This document shows positions 8,495 through 16,156 of a stretch of 34,382 nucleotides of DNA, in pieces; the first letter of the stretch is position 1, and every line of letters begins with the position of its first letter. The notes below the pieces were generated by a model. The model made no database searches. It was given only the letters and a program-made list of their open reading frames with translations, and was not told where the DNA came from. This DNA comes from an uncultured Alistipes sp. (lineage in GTDB: Bacteria > Bacteroidota > Bacteroidia > Bacteroidales > Rikenellaceae), in assembly GCA_958449275.1 (NCBI GenBank), contig CAUDHE010000016.1, positions 1 to 34,382 on the forward strand, read 5' to 3'. The translations under genes were made by a program, and so were the position numbers.

Positions 8495-9559
8495 ATGAAA
8501 AAACATGTTGTTAAGATAATGATGCTGTTCTCTCTGCCGTTGGCGGCGATGATTTCGTGCGACAACTTCGAGAGAACGGAGGTAGAGAACACGATTACGG
8601 TGAACTATAATGCCGTGACGCTGTTCGAGGGCGAGACCAAACAGCTTACCGCCAGTCCTTCCGACGGCGGTACGTATGCGTGGCGGAGTCTCGACGAGAC
8701 CATCGCCACAGTCGACGGCTCGGGACTGGTTACGGCCGTGAGCCACGGCGTGACATCGGTGATCTGCTCGCGCGACGGACTGTCGTTCGAGGTGGAGATT
8801 ATCGTGAGCGAGAAAGTCGAGCTGCAGGATGTGAATCTGCGTTGCGACGCTATCCTGGAACTGGCCGTCGAGGCCACGCAGACCGTGGCCGTCGAGGTAT
8901 TTCCCTCCGATGCCAACGATGTGCCTCTGGACGATTTCGAGTGGTGGTCGGACGACGAGTCGGTGGCTCGCGTGAGCGATGCGGGTGTAATCAAAGGCAT
9001 CGGCATTGGCGAGACGACCATCCACTATCGTCGCGGCGACATATTCAAAGAGATCACCGTAGTGGTCGACACCTCGTTCCCGCTCATAAAGGGACAGCCG
9101 TTCGTGGTTAAGGCCGACGGTCCTTCCGAGCTGTGGTTCCGCGACTTCGACCGCGGCGGAAAGGATATCGCATTCTACGATACGGGCGGTGGCGGCGGCA
9201 ACACCTACCGTGCCGACATGGGCGACTTTACGAGCAGCATGGTCACCATCGAGGGCGGCGGCAACCTCGGCTATCTCGACACGGGCGAGTGGTACATCTA
9301 CTCTATCGAAGTCGAGCAGGCGGGTACCTACGAGCTGACTGTCAACCTCGGTGGTGGCGGCGGCGACGGATGGTACCACTTCGAGGTGGACGGCGTACGC
9401 GTATGCGACAACTTCAAGGTTCCGAACACGGGCGGCTGGGGTAACTTCGCCGACTATAAGGTCTCCATCGAACTGCCCGCAGGATCGCATAAGTTTAAGT
9501 TCTTTGCCGATACGGCCGCGCATAACCCCAAACATATGACTTTCACTCCGGTGAAGTAA
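8495..9559 (+). CDS. Big_2-Big_2-CBM6 lipoprotein (putative glycan-binding)
   Basis: From the ATG at 8495 (an in-frame TTG lies 9 bases upstream) this gives 354 residues, with a signal peptide and lipobox cysteine at residue 22 (AAMISCDN). Two bacterial Ig-like Big_2 domains follow, about residues 30-108 and 112-195, each with the family pattern of SxDExxATVDxxGxVTAVxxG type. Residues about 205-354 look like a family 6 carbohydrate-binding module or a near relative (a LGYLDTGEWYIYSIEV strand pair and an AGTYELTVNLGGG strand). No catalytic domain is visible, so it is probably a rigid stalk presenting a sugar-binding tip. It is the last gene of the operon and is closed by the terminator at 9587. 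Confidence 0.82.
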   Translation: MKKHVVKIMMLFSLPLAAMISCDNFERTEVENTITVNYNAVTLFEGETKQLTASPSDGGTYAWRSLDETIATVDGSGLVTAVSHGVTSVICSRDGLSFEVEIIVSEKVELQDVNLRCDAILELAVEATQTVAVEVFPSDANDVPLDDFEWWSDDESVARVSDAGVIKGIGIGETTIHYRRGDIFKEITVVVDTSFPLIKGQPFVVKADGPSELWFRDFDRGGKDIAFYDTGGGGGNTYRADMGDFTSSMVTIEGGGNLGYLDTGEWYIYSIEVEQAGTYELTVNLGGGGGDGWYHFEVDGVRVCDNFKVPNTGGWGNFADYKVSIELPAGSHKFKFFADTAAHNPKHMTFTPVK

Positions 9560-9586
9560 AACGGTTCGCATAAATTTCTTAGTGGA

Positions 9587-9614
9587 GGACCGTCCCGCGA
9601 GGGGCGGTCCTTTT
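9587..9614 (+). terminator. Rho-independent terminator of the glycan-uptake operon
   Basis: GGACCGTCCC (9587-9596) pairs with GGGGCGGTCC (9601-9610) with one G-T pair and a GCGA loop, followed at once by TTTT. It lies 28 bases after the stop of the last operon gene. Confidence 0.88.
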
Positions 9615-9708
9615 GCGTGGTTGCGAGCGGTACGGCGTATTTTGCGGTCCGTCGCATGGCGCGGCGACCTGCCGACCTTTCGTTGCGAGATTGCCGGTAT
9701 GCATATGT

Positions 9709-9741
9709 AAAGAACAAGGGACCGCGCCGTGGCGCGATCCC
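9709..9741 (-). terminator. Terminator for the sigma factor / small ORF transcript
   Basis: Read on the minus strand, GGGATCGCGCC and GGCGCGGTCCC form a hairpin with one mismatch and a tight loop, followed by the T-rich TTGTTCTTT. It lies 24 bases past the stop of the 46-residue ORF and faces the plus-strand terminator at 9587, so the two convergent transcription units are separated on both sides. Confidence 0.65.
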
Positions 9742-9764
9742 CGTCTTCAAAATTAACCCTCAGT

Positions 9765-9905
9765 CTATTCCTCGCAACGAAACAGCTCCCGAAGATAACA
9801 GTCGATGTAGTACAGATCTGCCTCTTCGCGAATAACTTCGCTCATCAGGAGCCTATCGTCGTCAGAGACTGATTCCATCGATACTTTACCGTCTAAATCT
9901 TCCAT
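9765..9905 (-). CDS. 46-residue acidic small protein downstream of an ECF sigma factor
   Basis: An ATG at 9903-9905 (minus strand) opens a 46-residue frame that ends with TAG at 9765-9767. The product begins MEDLDGKVSMESV and ends RELFRCEE. It is very acidic (about fifteen Asp/Glu among 46 residues), has no signal peptide or membrane segment, and has two Cys (in YIDCYL and FRCEE) and a likely amphipathic helix in its C-terminal half. It starts 73 bases after the sigma factor stop, on the same strand, and is followed by a terminator, so it is probably co-transcribed with the sigma gene. I recognise no family. A role in controlling the sigma factor is a guess from position and charge. Confidence 0.55.
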   Translation of the reverse strand: MEDLDGKVSMESVSDDDRLLMSEVIREEADLYYIDCYLRELFRCEE

Positions 9906-9978
9906 AGGCTGAACCGTTTAATAAACAACGGAGCCGTCGGGCGATTTATTGTGCCCCGAAACTTTTTTTGAGGAAAAA

Positions 9979-10563
9979 TCAACTTAAAATCATGTTGTTT
10001 TCCTTAATCATCTTTCTGAGGTTTATCAGAGCGTAACGCATTCTGCCCAGCGCGGTATTGATACTCACTTCCGTTTGGTCGGCTATCTCTTGAAAGCTCA
10101 ACCCCGAATAGTATCGCATCATCACCACTTCGCGTTGCTCGTCGGGCAGGCAGTCGACCAACCGACGTACATCGGCTTCGATCTGCTCCGAGATCATGCG
10201 GTCCTCCACCGTGCGCTCGGCGAAGCGAAGCGTACCGAGCATGTCGTATCCTGCGTCCGACTCGCTCACCGTCTTGTCGCTCTTCCGCGCGCGAAAATGG
10301 TCTATGACCTGATTGTGCGCTATACGCAGAACCCAAGACAGGAACTTGCCGTTGTCGGCGTAACGACCTTCGTCGATGACGCGGACAGCTTTGATAAAGG
10401 TCTCTTGAAGGATGTCGTCAGCCACATCGTTGTCTTTGACCATCATTCTTATGTAGTCGCGAACACGGTTGTTGTGTCTGTCGATAAGTTTGGATATGGC
10501 ACTTCGATCACCTGAAAGATAGTTATTAAGCAATACTCGGTCACTTAAAACTTGTGTGTTCAT
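9979..10563 (-). CDS. RNA polymerase ECF-type sigma factor
   Basis: A 194-residue ECF (group 4) sigma factor. Region 2 (about residues 15-90) has the DNDVADDILQETFIKA and WVLRIAHNQVIDHFR segments that contact core polymerase and the -10 element; region 4 (about 125-185) has LPDEQREVVMMRYYSGLSFQEIA, a helix-turn-helix that reads the -35 element. The ATG is preceded on the minus strand by AAGGAGAAG, a good ribosome site. No FecR-like or other membrane anti-sigma gene is adjacent. The only gene likely to share its transcript is the acidic 46-residue ORF. It is therefore unlikely to be a classical transporter-coupled sigma factor for the neighbouring SusC protein. Confidence 0.95.
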   Translation of the reverse strand: MNTQVLSDRVLLNNYLSGDRSAISKLIDRHNNRVRDYIRMMVKDNDVADDILQETFIKAVRVIDEGRYADNGKFLSWVLRIAHNQVIDHFRARKSDKTVSESDAGYDMLGTLRFAERTVEDRMISEQIEADVRRLVDCLPDEQREVVMMRYYSGLSFQEIADQTEVSINTALGRMRYALINLRKMIKENNMILS

Positions 10564-10820
10564 ACTCTTCTCCTTATTAAATTACATTTTCAAAGAGTAG
10601 AATTTTTCGTATAGGCAATCCGTTTTTAAGGTTAAAATTTAATTTTATGAACGCAAGGTAGGGACTTTTTCCTAAACGTCAAAATTTTTCGACTGTTTTT
10701 TATTTCGGCCATCCTGCCCGCATTCGGCATAAAATGTTGCAAATCGTGTGCCACGATACTCTGTTCGGGCATTTGGTCGATATTTTTCGCGACTTATATT
10801 TCGTCACACCGCCTCGCCGT

Positions 10821-10863
10821 AAGTTTGTTCTCCTACGGCGGAATATGCGACTCGCAGAGTCGT
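10821..10863 (-). repeat. Possible dispersed intergenic repeat, copy 2
   Basis: Reverse complement of this stretch aligns with 55-94: a small inverted ACTC/GAGT element, then TCCGCCGT, then a GG-GAACA segment. The copies are diverged, and a genome-wide search would be needed to call a family. Confidence 0.35.
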
Positions 10864-10919
10864 GCGGACCGCAAATCCGAAAACGTCATGCGGCAGGCAT
10901 GGGCGATTGCCGAACGACA

Positions 10920-10945
10920 GCGGCGACCCCGTCGAAGGTCGCCGC
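10920..10945 (-). terminator. Hairpin 3' of the rhamnosidase gene
   Basis: GCGGCGACC (10920-10928) pairs with GGTCGCCGC (10937-10945), nine perfect pairs with an 8-base loop, 13 bases after the stop codon of the minus-strand gene. The T-tract expected of an intrinsic terminator is missing on the minus strand, so it may be a 3'-end stabiliser or a Rho-assisted end. Confidence 0.5.
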
Positions 10946-10958
10946 TAACGTGTCTGCA

Positions 10959-13900
10959 TTATTCGTAGGTTTCGATCCGCACTGGACCGATTAGACCTGA
11001 GGGCGGAAGCGGCGACGAAGCGCCGTAAGGATTGACCATGAGCGATATTTTGCGCTCCGAAGGCGGCAGTTGCATGTCGCCCACGATGCGGTTGACCCAT
11101 TTGTTGACGACCTCTATGCGCAATGCGTTGCGACCCTCGCGGATGCACTCGGTGATGTCGACCGAATAGGGATTGCACCACGCGCCGCCCGCATATGCGT
11201 CGTTCACATAGACCTTGGCCATGCACTCCGCACGCCCGAGATCGATCCTTACATTGCCGTCGGGAATCTCGGCCATGTCGAACGTCGTCTCGTAAACGAT
11301 GCTGCCCGAGAAGTAACGAATATCCTCCGTCTCGCTGTTCGACAGATCGAACAAAGCGTCGATAGTCACGGGCGACGGCGACGTCAGTTTGCCCTCGAAC
11401 GACAGGTTCCACGGTCCCGTTACGGGTGTCGCGACGAAGGGGTGGGGGAAGTTCTCGCCTGCTGCCGTACCGCGGACGCCTTTGCGGAACACCACGAATC
11501 CGCTGCCCAGAGCATCGAAATGCAACGGAACGCGAATGCCGTCGTCGACGATTTCGAATTGCGGCAGAGAACGCATCGATCCGTCGGTCGCATCCCAGAA
11601 CTCGGGGTGCAGCGACTTGTCGACACGGAACACGGGCGCGGTGTCGACGGGACGGTCGCTTTGGTTCGACACGAAATATATCTCGGCACCGATGGTCGAA
11701 CGATGGTTATATAATAAAGGTGCGTCATGCTCGGCCCCGAAGTCGGGAGCCAGCCCGATCTCGGCGAACAGTTCATCGAGGGCGTAGCCGTTGAAAACGC
11801 GTCCCTTGCCGTAGGCGTTCGAGCCTCGGCGGTCGTAACAATCGCCCCACAACTCACGCGCCATAGCTTCCACTTCGCTGTCGGCGGCAGGAAAGTTCTG
11901 CAAACTCGGCGAGTGACACGGCGCAGGTCCGAGTACTACGGCACCGTCGCTTACCATGCGTTTGATCTTCTCCAGCAGGGCGGGACGCATGTTGTCGACG
12001 GGAGGCAGTACCAGCACTTTGTAGGATGTCCCGTGGGGCAATACGATCTCGCCGCGGCTGACGTTGGCGTCGAGCATCAGCACCTCGGCGTTGATGTAGT
12101 CGAACTGGTAGCCCGCGGGCAGTGCGGGAGACTGCTCGCCCGTCATTTTCGGAGCATCCTCGCCGATGAAATAGGCCACGTCGGCCATATTCAGTCCTTG
12201 CTGAAGCATGTAGTTGCATCGCTTGAGATAGGCGGTGAAAAGATCGATGTGCGAGTACCACGTGTTGTGGTCGTCGAACTCGTTGCCGAACGGCGCGTTG
12301 ATGCCCGGGTAACGGTCGGGATCGGCCTGCTCGATGTAGAGATGCAGCAGAGTGGCGTTTATTCCCTCAGCGAAGAAACGGTCGGTGCGCTGCTTCATGT
12401 CGACGGGCGATCGCGAATAGGCAGGGCCGCCCGAGGTGTTCGACTCGGCCCATATCTTGCGCTTGCCGTATATGTGACCGCACGACGAGGCGGCGCGGTT
12501 CTCGATGTCGCCCAGCGATCCGGTACTCCAGAATTCGCCGCCGATTTCGTCCGATTGTCCGCCGTATTGCAGAAATTCGCCCGGGAATCCCCAGTGCCCA
12601 TAGCACTCCAGCCATGTGGTGAGCCCGTGGGCATTGCTCACCTGCTTCAGTCCGCCTACGTAGCGATATGCTATGCGGTCGGCGACGAGGCGGCGCATGT
12701 CCCACAGAAAACGGTCGCTGCGCTGCTGATCGCCCACCGTGTAGCCGTAGTAGGCGGGCAGATAGGGCAACATGGAATAACCGTAGGTCTGCTCGAAAAT
12801 CTCGATCATGTCGTCGGTGAAGTTCTGGCCTCCCGTTTCGTAGCTGTCCTCGACCACCACTTTGAACGTGGCGCGGTCGGCTTCGGGGATGCGGCGCAGA
12901 ATCTCGCCTATGAAGGCGTCGAAATGGCTCTCCACGTGTTCGCGGCTCATCTTGTCGACCTCGAGCCCTGTGGCTTCGGGCGTAGCGGGACCGTTGGTGA
13001 CTCCCGTGGGAACCATTCCCGTTCGCAGCACTATCCATTCGCCCTCGGGAACGTCCCACGTAAGGACGCCGTCGGGGCTCATGCGGTCGCTGAGGTCGAC
13101 CACCGATGCCGGATCGATCGTGAAGTCCGTTTCGGCGGACTCCGCCTGCTCGGCCCACATGTAGTGGTCCCAGTAGGGCAGCGGCGTCTGGCACATCTTG
13201 GCAAGCGTCTTTTCGGCATAAGAGGCTATGCGGCGCACTGCCGACAACTCGATGCGCTCGATGCCTCCCGCCTGTCCCGAAGGGTCGAGCACGAGGCGGA
13301 AGCGCGACGCCTCGGTCGCGGGGAACGATATGACGACGGGGGCGAACGGTTCGAAACCCACGTTGAGCGCAGGATTCGAACGGTCGATATGCCCGTCGGC
13401 GATGCGTCTCCATTCGCCGTCGATCAATGCCTCGACATGCGCTTGGGCGAGCATGGGGCGTGCCGAGGGATATATGGTCAGCGAACGGGCCGCGAAGGCA
13501 TCCTCGGGACGCAGGAAATCGATGTAGAATATGTTTTGTCGGCCGTTCGGCAGCTCCTTCGGGTTTCCGACGGTCTTGTCGGGAGTCACTTTCGTCCTCT
13601 GCGCCGACGACATGCCCTCGGGGGCGCGGAAAGCTATGGTCCGCACATCCTGAAAATCGGCCGCGGGCGCCTCCGTCTCGATGGTCGCGCTTTGCGGTCC
13701 GCTCACCTCGACGGCCGTCGAGGCGAGATAGCGCATCGCCTGACGGGGAGTCACCCACGGGCCTCCCGACTGGCTCCATCCCGGCGAATTGAATATTCCG
13801 ATCTCGATGTCGAGTTCCGCGGCCGTCTTGAGCGCGGCGTGAAGAATTTCCCACCATTCGTCGCTCAGCAACAGCACGTTGCGATCGGTGTACAGTCCCT

Positions 13901-14126
13901 CTTGTCCGATGTTGCCTATGAATGCGCGGTTTATGCCAGCGCGCTTCATGGCGTGCAGATCGTCTACGACGCCCTGCTTCGATATGTTGCCCGATATCCA
14001 GTACCAGTAGACGGCCGTTTGCACGTCGGACGGATTGGCGAAGCCGTGTGCGAGATCGTCGCGGTTGCATGCCCATGCGCCGACGATCGTGGCGGCGAGC
14101 AGAGCCATTTTGCGCAGTATTTTCAT
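10959..14126 (-). CDS. GH106-like alpha-L-rhamnosidase
   Basis: The chosen start (ATG at 14124-14126) gives 1055 residues beginning MKILRKMALLA, with a signal peptide and a possible but weak lipobox (GAWAC); an upstream in-frame ATG at 14210 would place the promoter inside the gene and put 28 residues before the signal peptide. The large catalytic part has segments typical of family 106 rhamnosidases and relatives: WYWISGNISKQGVVDDL near the start, IGIFNSPGWSQSGGPWV, VVVEDSYETGGQNFT (Glu426/Glu430), TWLECYGHWG (Glu507) and IWAESNTSGG (Glu561). The C-terminal 150 residues form a GH2-type jelly-roll sugar-binding domain. It would remove rhamnose from plant or host glycans in the periplasm or on the surface. 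It is convergent with the SusC/SusD operon, so a shared substrate is plausible but unproven. Confidence 0.8.
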   Translation of the reverse strand: MKILRKMALLAATIVGAWACNRDDLAHGFANPSDVQTAVYWYWISGNISKQGVVDDLHAMKRAGINRAFIGNIGQEGLYTDRNVLLLSDEWWEILHAALKTAAELDIEIGIFNSPGWSQSGGPWVTPRQAMRYLASTAVEVSGPQSATIETEAPAADFQDVRTIAFRAPEGMSSAQRTKVTPDKTVGNPKELPNGRQNIFYIDFLRPEDAFAARSLTIYPSARPMLAQAHVEALIDGEWRRIADGHIDRSNPALNVGFEPFAPVVISFPATEASRFRLVLDPSGQAGGIERIELSAVRRIASYAEKTLAKMCQTPLPYWDHYMWAEQAESAETDFTIDPASVVDLSDRMSPDGVLTWDVPEGEWIVLRTGMVPTGVTNGPATPEATGLEVDKMSREHVESHFDAFIGEILRRIPEADRATFKVVVEDSYETGGQNFTDDMIEIFEQTYGYSMLPYLPAYYGYTVGDQQRSDRFLWDMRRLVADRIAYRYVGGLKQVSNAHGLTTWLECYGHWGFPGEFLQYGGQSDEIGGEFWSTGSLGDIENRAASSCGHIYGKRKIWAESNTSGGPAYSRSPVDMKQRTDRFFAEGINATLLHLYIEQADPDRYPGINAPFGNEFDDHNTWYSHIDLFTAYLKRCNYMLQQGLNMADVAYFIGEDAPKMTGEQSPALPAGYQFDYINAEVLMLDANVSRGEIVLPHGTSYKVLVLPPVDNMRPALLEKIKRMVSDGAVVLGPAPCHSPSLQNFPAADSEVEAMARELWGDCYDRRGSNAYGKGRVFNGYALDELFAEIGLAPDFGAEHDAPLLYNHRSTIGAEIYFVSNQSDRPVDTAPVFRVDKSLHPEFWDATDGSMRSLPQFEIVDDGIRVPLHFDALGSGFVVFRKGVRGTAAGENFPHPFVATPVTGPWNLSFEGKLTSPSPVTIDALFDLSNSETEDIRYFSGSIVYETTFDMAEIPDGNVRIDLGRAECMAKVYVNDAYAGGAWCNPYSVDITECIREGRNALRIEVVNKWVNRIVGDMQLPPSERKISLMVNPYGASSPLPPSGLIGPVRIETYE

Positions 14127-14146
14127 GTGAGCGGATGTTTTTGACG

Positions 14147-14178
14147 CAAATATAACCGTTACGGACATAAAACACAAA
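14147..14178 (-). promoter_or_regulatory. Promoter of the rhamnosidase gene
   Basis: On the minus strand TTTG (14175-14178) is followed after 20 bases by TATATTTG (14147-14154), a near-perfect Bacteroidota promoter. Transcription should begin around 14140, only about 15 bases before the ATG at 14126, so the leader is very short. This decides the start of the gene. Confidence 0.75.
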
Positions 14179-14249
14179 GGTCGCGGCCCGCTGCGGCGCA
14201 TCCGTGTCAAAAGAGTTATCGATAGGATCAGAATGTTAAGATGCCCATA

Positions 14250-14263
14250 CCGCCGTGCGGCGG
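14250..14263 (-). other. Small hairpin after the DUF3467 gene
   Basis: CCGCC (14250-14254) and GGCGG (14259-14263) pair around GTGC (plus-strand reading). It lies about 28 bases after the DUF3467 stop. No T-tract follows on the minus strand, so terminator function is uncertain. Confidence 0.35.
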
Positions 14264-14290
14264 GGCCGAATCCGACAGCGACGCGGCGAA

Positions 14291-14608
14291 TCAGGCCTTG
14301 CCCGATTTCATGCCGAGACCGAGCACGGGATCTTCGCCCGCATGCGGCTGCGGAATCTCTATCTTGCCGATGGTGCTTTCGTAACGCGTGATGTTCTCCT
14401 GCAACGAGAACAACAGTCGCTTGGCATGTTCGGGAGTGAGGATCACGCGACTCTTCACCTTGGCCTTTTTAAGTCCAGGGAGCATGGCGGCAAAGTCGAT
14501 GATGAACTCCGACGTCGAGTGGGCGATTATCGCCAGATTCGAATAGTTGCCCTGGGCGATCTCTTCCGAAAGATCGATGTCGAATCCCTGAGTTTGAAGC
14601 TCTGCCAT
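14291..14608 (-). CDS. DUF3467 family protein
   Basis: A 105-residue soluble protein that matches the DUF3467 family in length and sequence: an N-terminal NYSNLAIIAHSTSEFIIDFAAMLPG segment in two strands, a conserved VKSRVILTPEHAKRLLFSLQENI helix region, and a glycine/proline-rich tail. The family is widespread in Bacteroidota and some other bacteria, and its function is unknown. The fold is expected to be a small beta-sheet/helix unit with no catalytic motif visible. It is a single gene with its own promoter at 14634 and no same-strand partner; the rhamnosidase downstream has its own promoter. Confidence 0.88.
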   Translation of the reverse strand: MAELQTQGFDIDLSEEIAQGNYSNLAIIAHSTSEFIIDFAAMLPGLKKAKVKSRVILTPEHAKRLLFSLQENITRYESTIGKIEIPQPHAGEDPVLGLGMKSGKA

Positions 14609-14633
14609 ATACGATATGTTTTATAGTCGATTA

Positions 14634-14641
14634 CAAATATA
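14634..14641 (-). promoter_or_regulatory. -7 element of the DUF3467 gene
   Basis: TATATTTG on the minus strand, 25 bases before the ATG. A -33 TTG at the right spacing is not obvious, so only the -7 element is supported. Confidence 0.55.
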
Positions 14642-14723
14642 CTCTTTTCGATCGCGCGGGGTGCCGCGACGGACATAAAGTTTTCCATAAATTATTAACA
14701 ATCGGGCGAAATGGTCTGCCGCG

Positions 14724-14754
14724 TTTTAATATTCCGTATTAATTCCTAACTTTG
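14724..14754 (+). promoter_or_regulatory. Promoter of the LysE-cmk-ispH unit
   Basis: TAACTTTG at 14747-14754, the same -7 element as at 351, lies 23 bases before the ATG of the exporter gene. A TTTT at 14724-14727 is the best -33 candidate (19-base spacing). The DNA between is AT-rich. Confidence 0.6.
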
Positions 14755-14777
14755 CGGCTAAAACCGAATCGCCGAAA

Positions 14778-15452
14778 ATGTTGGTAGACGTAATCGATAT
14801 ACTGCTCAGAGGTCTGTGCGTGGGACTGGCCTCGTCGATCACGGTGGGTCCCGTCGCCGTGCTGTGCATACAGCGCACGCTGAGCAAGAGCCGCCGCTCG
14901 GGACTGGCCTCGGGCATGGGCGTGGCCTGCGCCGACATGCTCATGGCCATCATAGCCTTCTTCTTTTACTCGATGCTTCAGTCGAGCATCGAGGAGTACA
15001 GCGTGGTGCTTCAGGTGATCGGCGGAATCTTCGTGGTGATCGTGGGCGTGTATATCTTTTTCCAGAATCCGGTGCCACAGATTCGCAAGAACCGTGCAGG
15101 AAAGACCAATCTGTGGCAGGACTATTCGTCGATGTTCGTCTTCACGCTGGCCAATTTCGTGGTGGTGATCCCCTATCTGCTGGCTTTCTTCGCCATGTTC
15201 AACGCGGGCATGCAGTCCGACGACGATATGGCCTCGTCGCTGCGCAGCGGCATGACCATACTCGGCTTCCTCGCGGGCGCCGTACTGTGGTGGTTCGCGC
15301 TGACGCTGACTATCGACCTGTTCCGCAAACGGTTCCGCCCGCGCCACATGCTGACCATAAATCACGTGGCGGGCGTAATCATCGGCATTCTGGGCATATA
15401 CACCATTATTTCGACTTTTTTCAATATTTTGCCTCATCATGGAGCACTGTAA
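14778..15452 (+). CDS. LysE/RhtB-family amino-acid exporter
   Basis: A 224-residue inner-membrane protein with about six hydrophobic segments. The N-terminal LCVGLASSITVGPVAVLCIQRTLS, with the conserved GPV turn, and the following SGLASGMGVACADM repeat segment are typical of the LysE superfamily, which exports amino acids and related small molecules. The substrate cannot be assigned. Its last 14 bases overlap the start of cmk, so the two are translationally coupled. Confidence 0.88.
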   Translation: MLVDVIDILLRGLCVGLASSITVGPVAVLCIQRTLSKSRRSGLASGMGVACADMLMAIIAFFFYSMLQSSIEEYSVVLQVIGGIFVVIVGVYIFFQNPVPQIRKNRAGKTNLWQDYSSMFVFTLANFVVVIPYLLAFFAMFNAGMQSDDDMASSLRSGMTILGFLAGAVLWWFALTLTIDLFRKRFRPRHMLTINHVAGVIIGILGIYTIISTFFNILPHHGAL

Positions 15453-16155
15453 CGACAACACTCTGAAAAATAAAAAAATAGTGATCGCCATCGACGGTTT
15501 CTCGTCGTGCGGCAAGAGCACGTTCGCCAAGGCCATAGCCGCACGGCTGGGTTACATATTCATCGACACGGGTGCGATGTATCGCGCCGTTACCCTATAT
15601 GCGCTCGACCACGGCGCCATTCGTTCGGGCATTGTCGACGAAGAGGCCGTAATCGGACTCTTGAAAGATATCGAGATCACGTTCCGTTTCAATCCCGAGC
15701 GCGGCGCGAGCGACATATACGTGAACGGCGATCTGGCCGAGGGGCGCATACGCACCATCGAGGTGAGCAACTGCGTGAGCCGCGTCAGCTCGATCCGCGA
15801 GGTGCGCGAGAAGCTGGTGGCCATGCAGCAGCGCATGGGCCGCGACCGCGGCGTGGTGATGGACGGACGCGACATAGGCACGGTAGTGTTCCCCGACGCC
15901 GAACTGAAGCTGTTCATGACGGCCGACCCCGAGGTACGGGCCGAACGTCGCTATGCCGAACTGCGCGCCAAGGGCGACGACGTGAGCATTGAGGAGGTGC
16001 TGGAGAACGTGGTGTCGCGCGATCGGGCCGACATGACCCGCGCCATATCGCCCCTGCGCCAGGCTCCCGACGCCGTGGTGCTCGACAACAGCCGCATGAG
16101 CGTCGACGAACAGATGGCGTGGTTTATGGAACGTTACGAAAAAATACATTGTTGA
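15439..16155 (+). CDS. cmk: Cytidylate kinase
   Basis: A 238-residue enzyme that phosphorylates CMP and dCMP with ATP in the cytoplasm. The P-loop is at residues 20-28 (GFSSCGKST), followed by the CMP-kinase segment FIDTGAMYRAVTLYAL, the VMDGRDIGTVVFPDAELKLF motif and the lid region RRYAELRAKG and SRDRADMTR. Length is normal for the family (about 225-230) with a ten-residue N-terminal extension. It overlaps the exporter gene by 14 bases and is followed after one base by ispH, a pairing of essential genes seen in many Bacteroidota. Confidence 0.97.
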   Translation: MEHCNDNTLKNKKIVIAIDGFSSCGKSTFAKAIAARLGYIFIDTGAMYRAVTLYALDHGAIRSGIVDEEAVIGLLKDIEITFRFNPERGASDIYVNGDLAEGRIRTIEVSNCVSRVSSIREVREKLVAMQQRMGRDRGVVMDGRDIGTVVFPDAELKLFMTADPEVRAERRYAELRAKGDDVSIEEVLENVVSRDRADMTRAISPLRQAPDAVVLDNSRMSVDEQMAWFMERYEKIHC

Positions 16156-16156
16156 A

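Larger units (their letters stand above)
10564..10958. other. Gene-free spacer with hairpin-rich DNA
   Basis: About 395 bases with no supported gene. The half nearest the sigma gene is AT-rich and should hold its promoter: on the minus strand TTG and, 16 bases on, TACTCTTTG are present, an imperfect match to TAnnTTTG. The other half is GC-rich and contains small inverted repeats (CGCCGTA at 10815 with TACGGCG at 10834; CGACTC and GAGTCG around 10850-10863) and ends in the hairpin at 10920-10945 behind the rhamnosidase gene. Confidence 0.6.

Noticed and set aside
11727..14144. An 805-codon open frame antisense to the rhamnosidase gene
   Set aside because: Same codon-shadow effect in a GC-rich gene; low-complexity composition, no motifs and no promoter or ribosome site.
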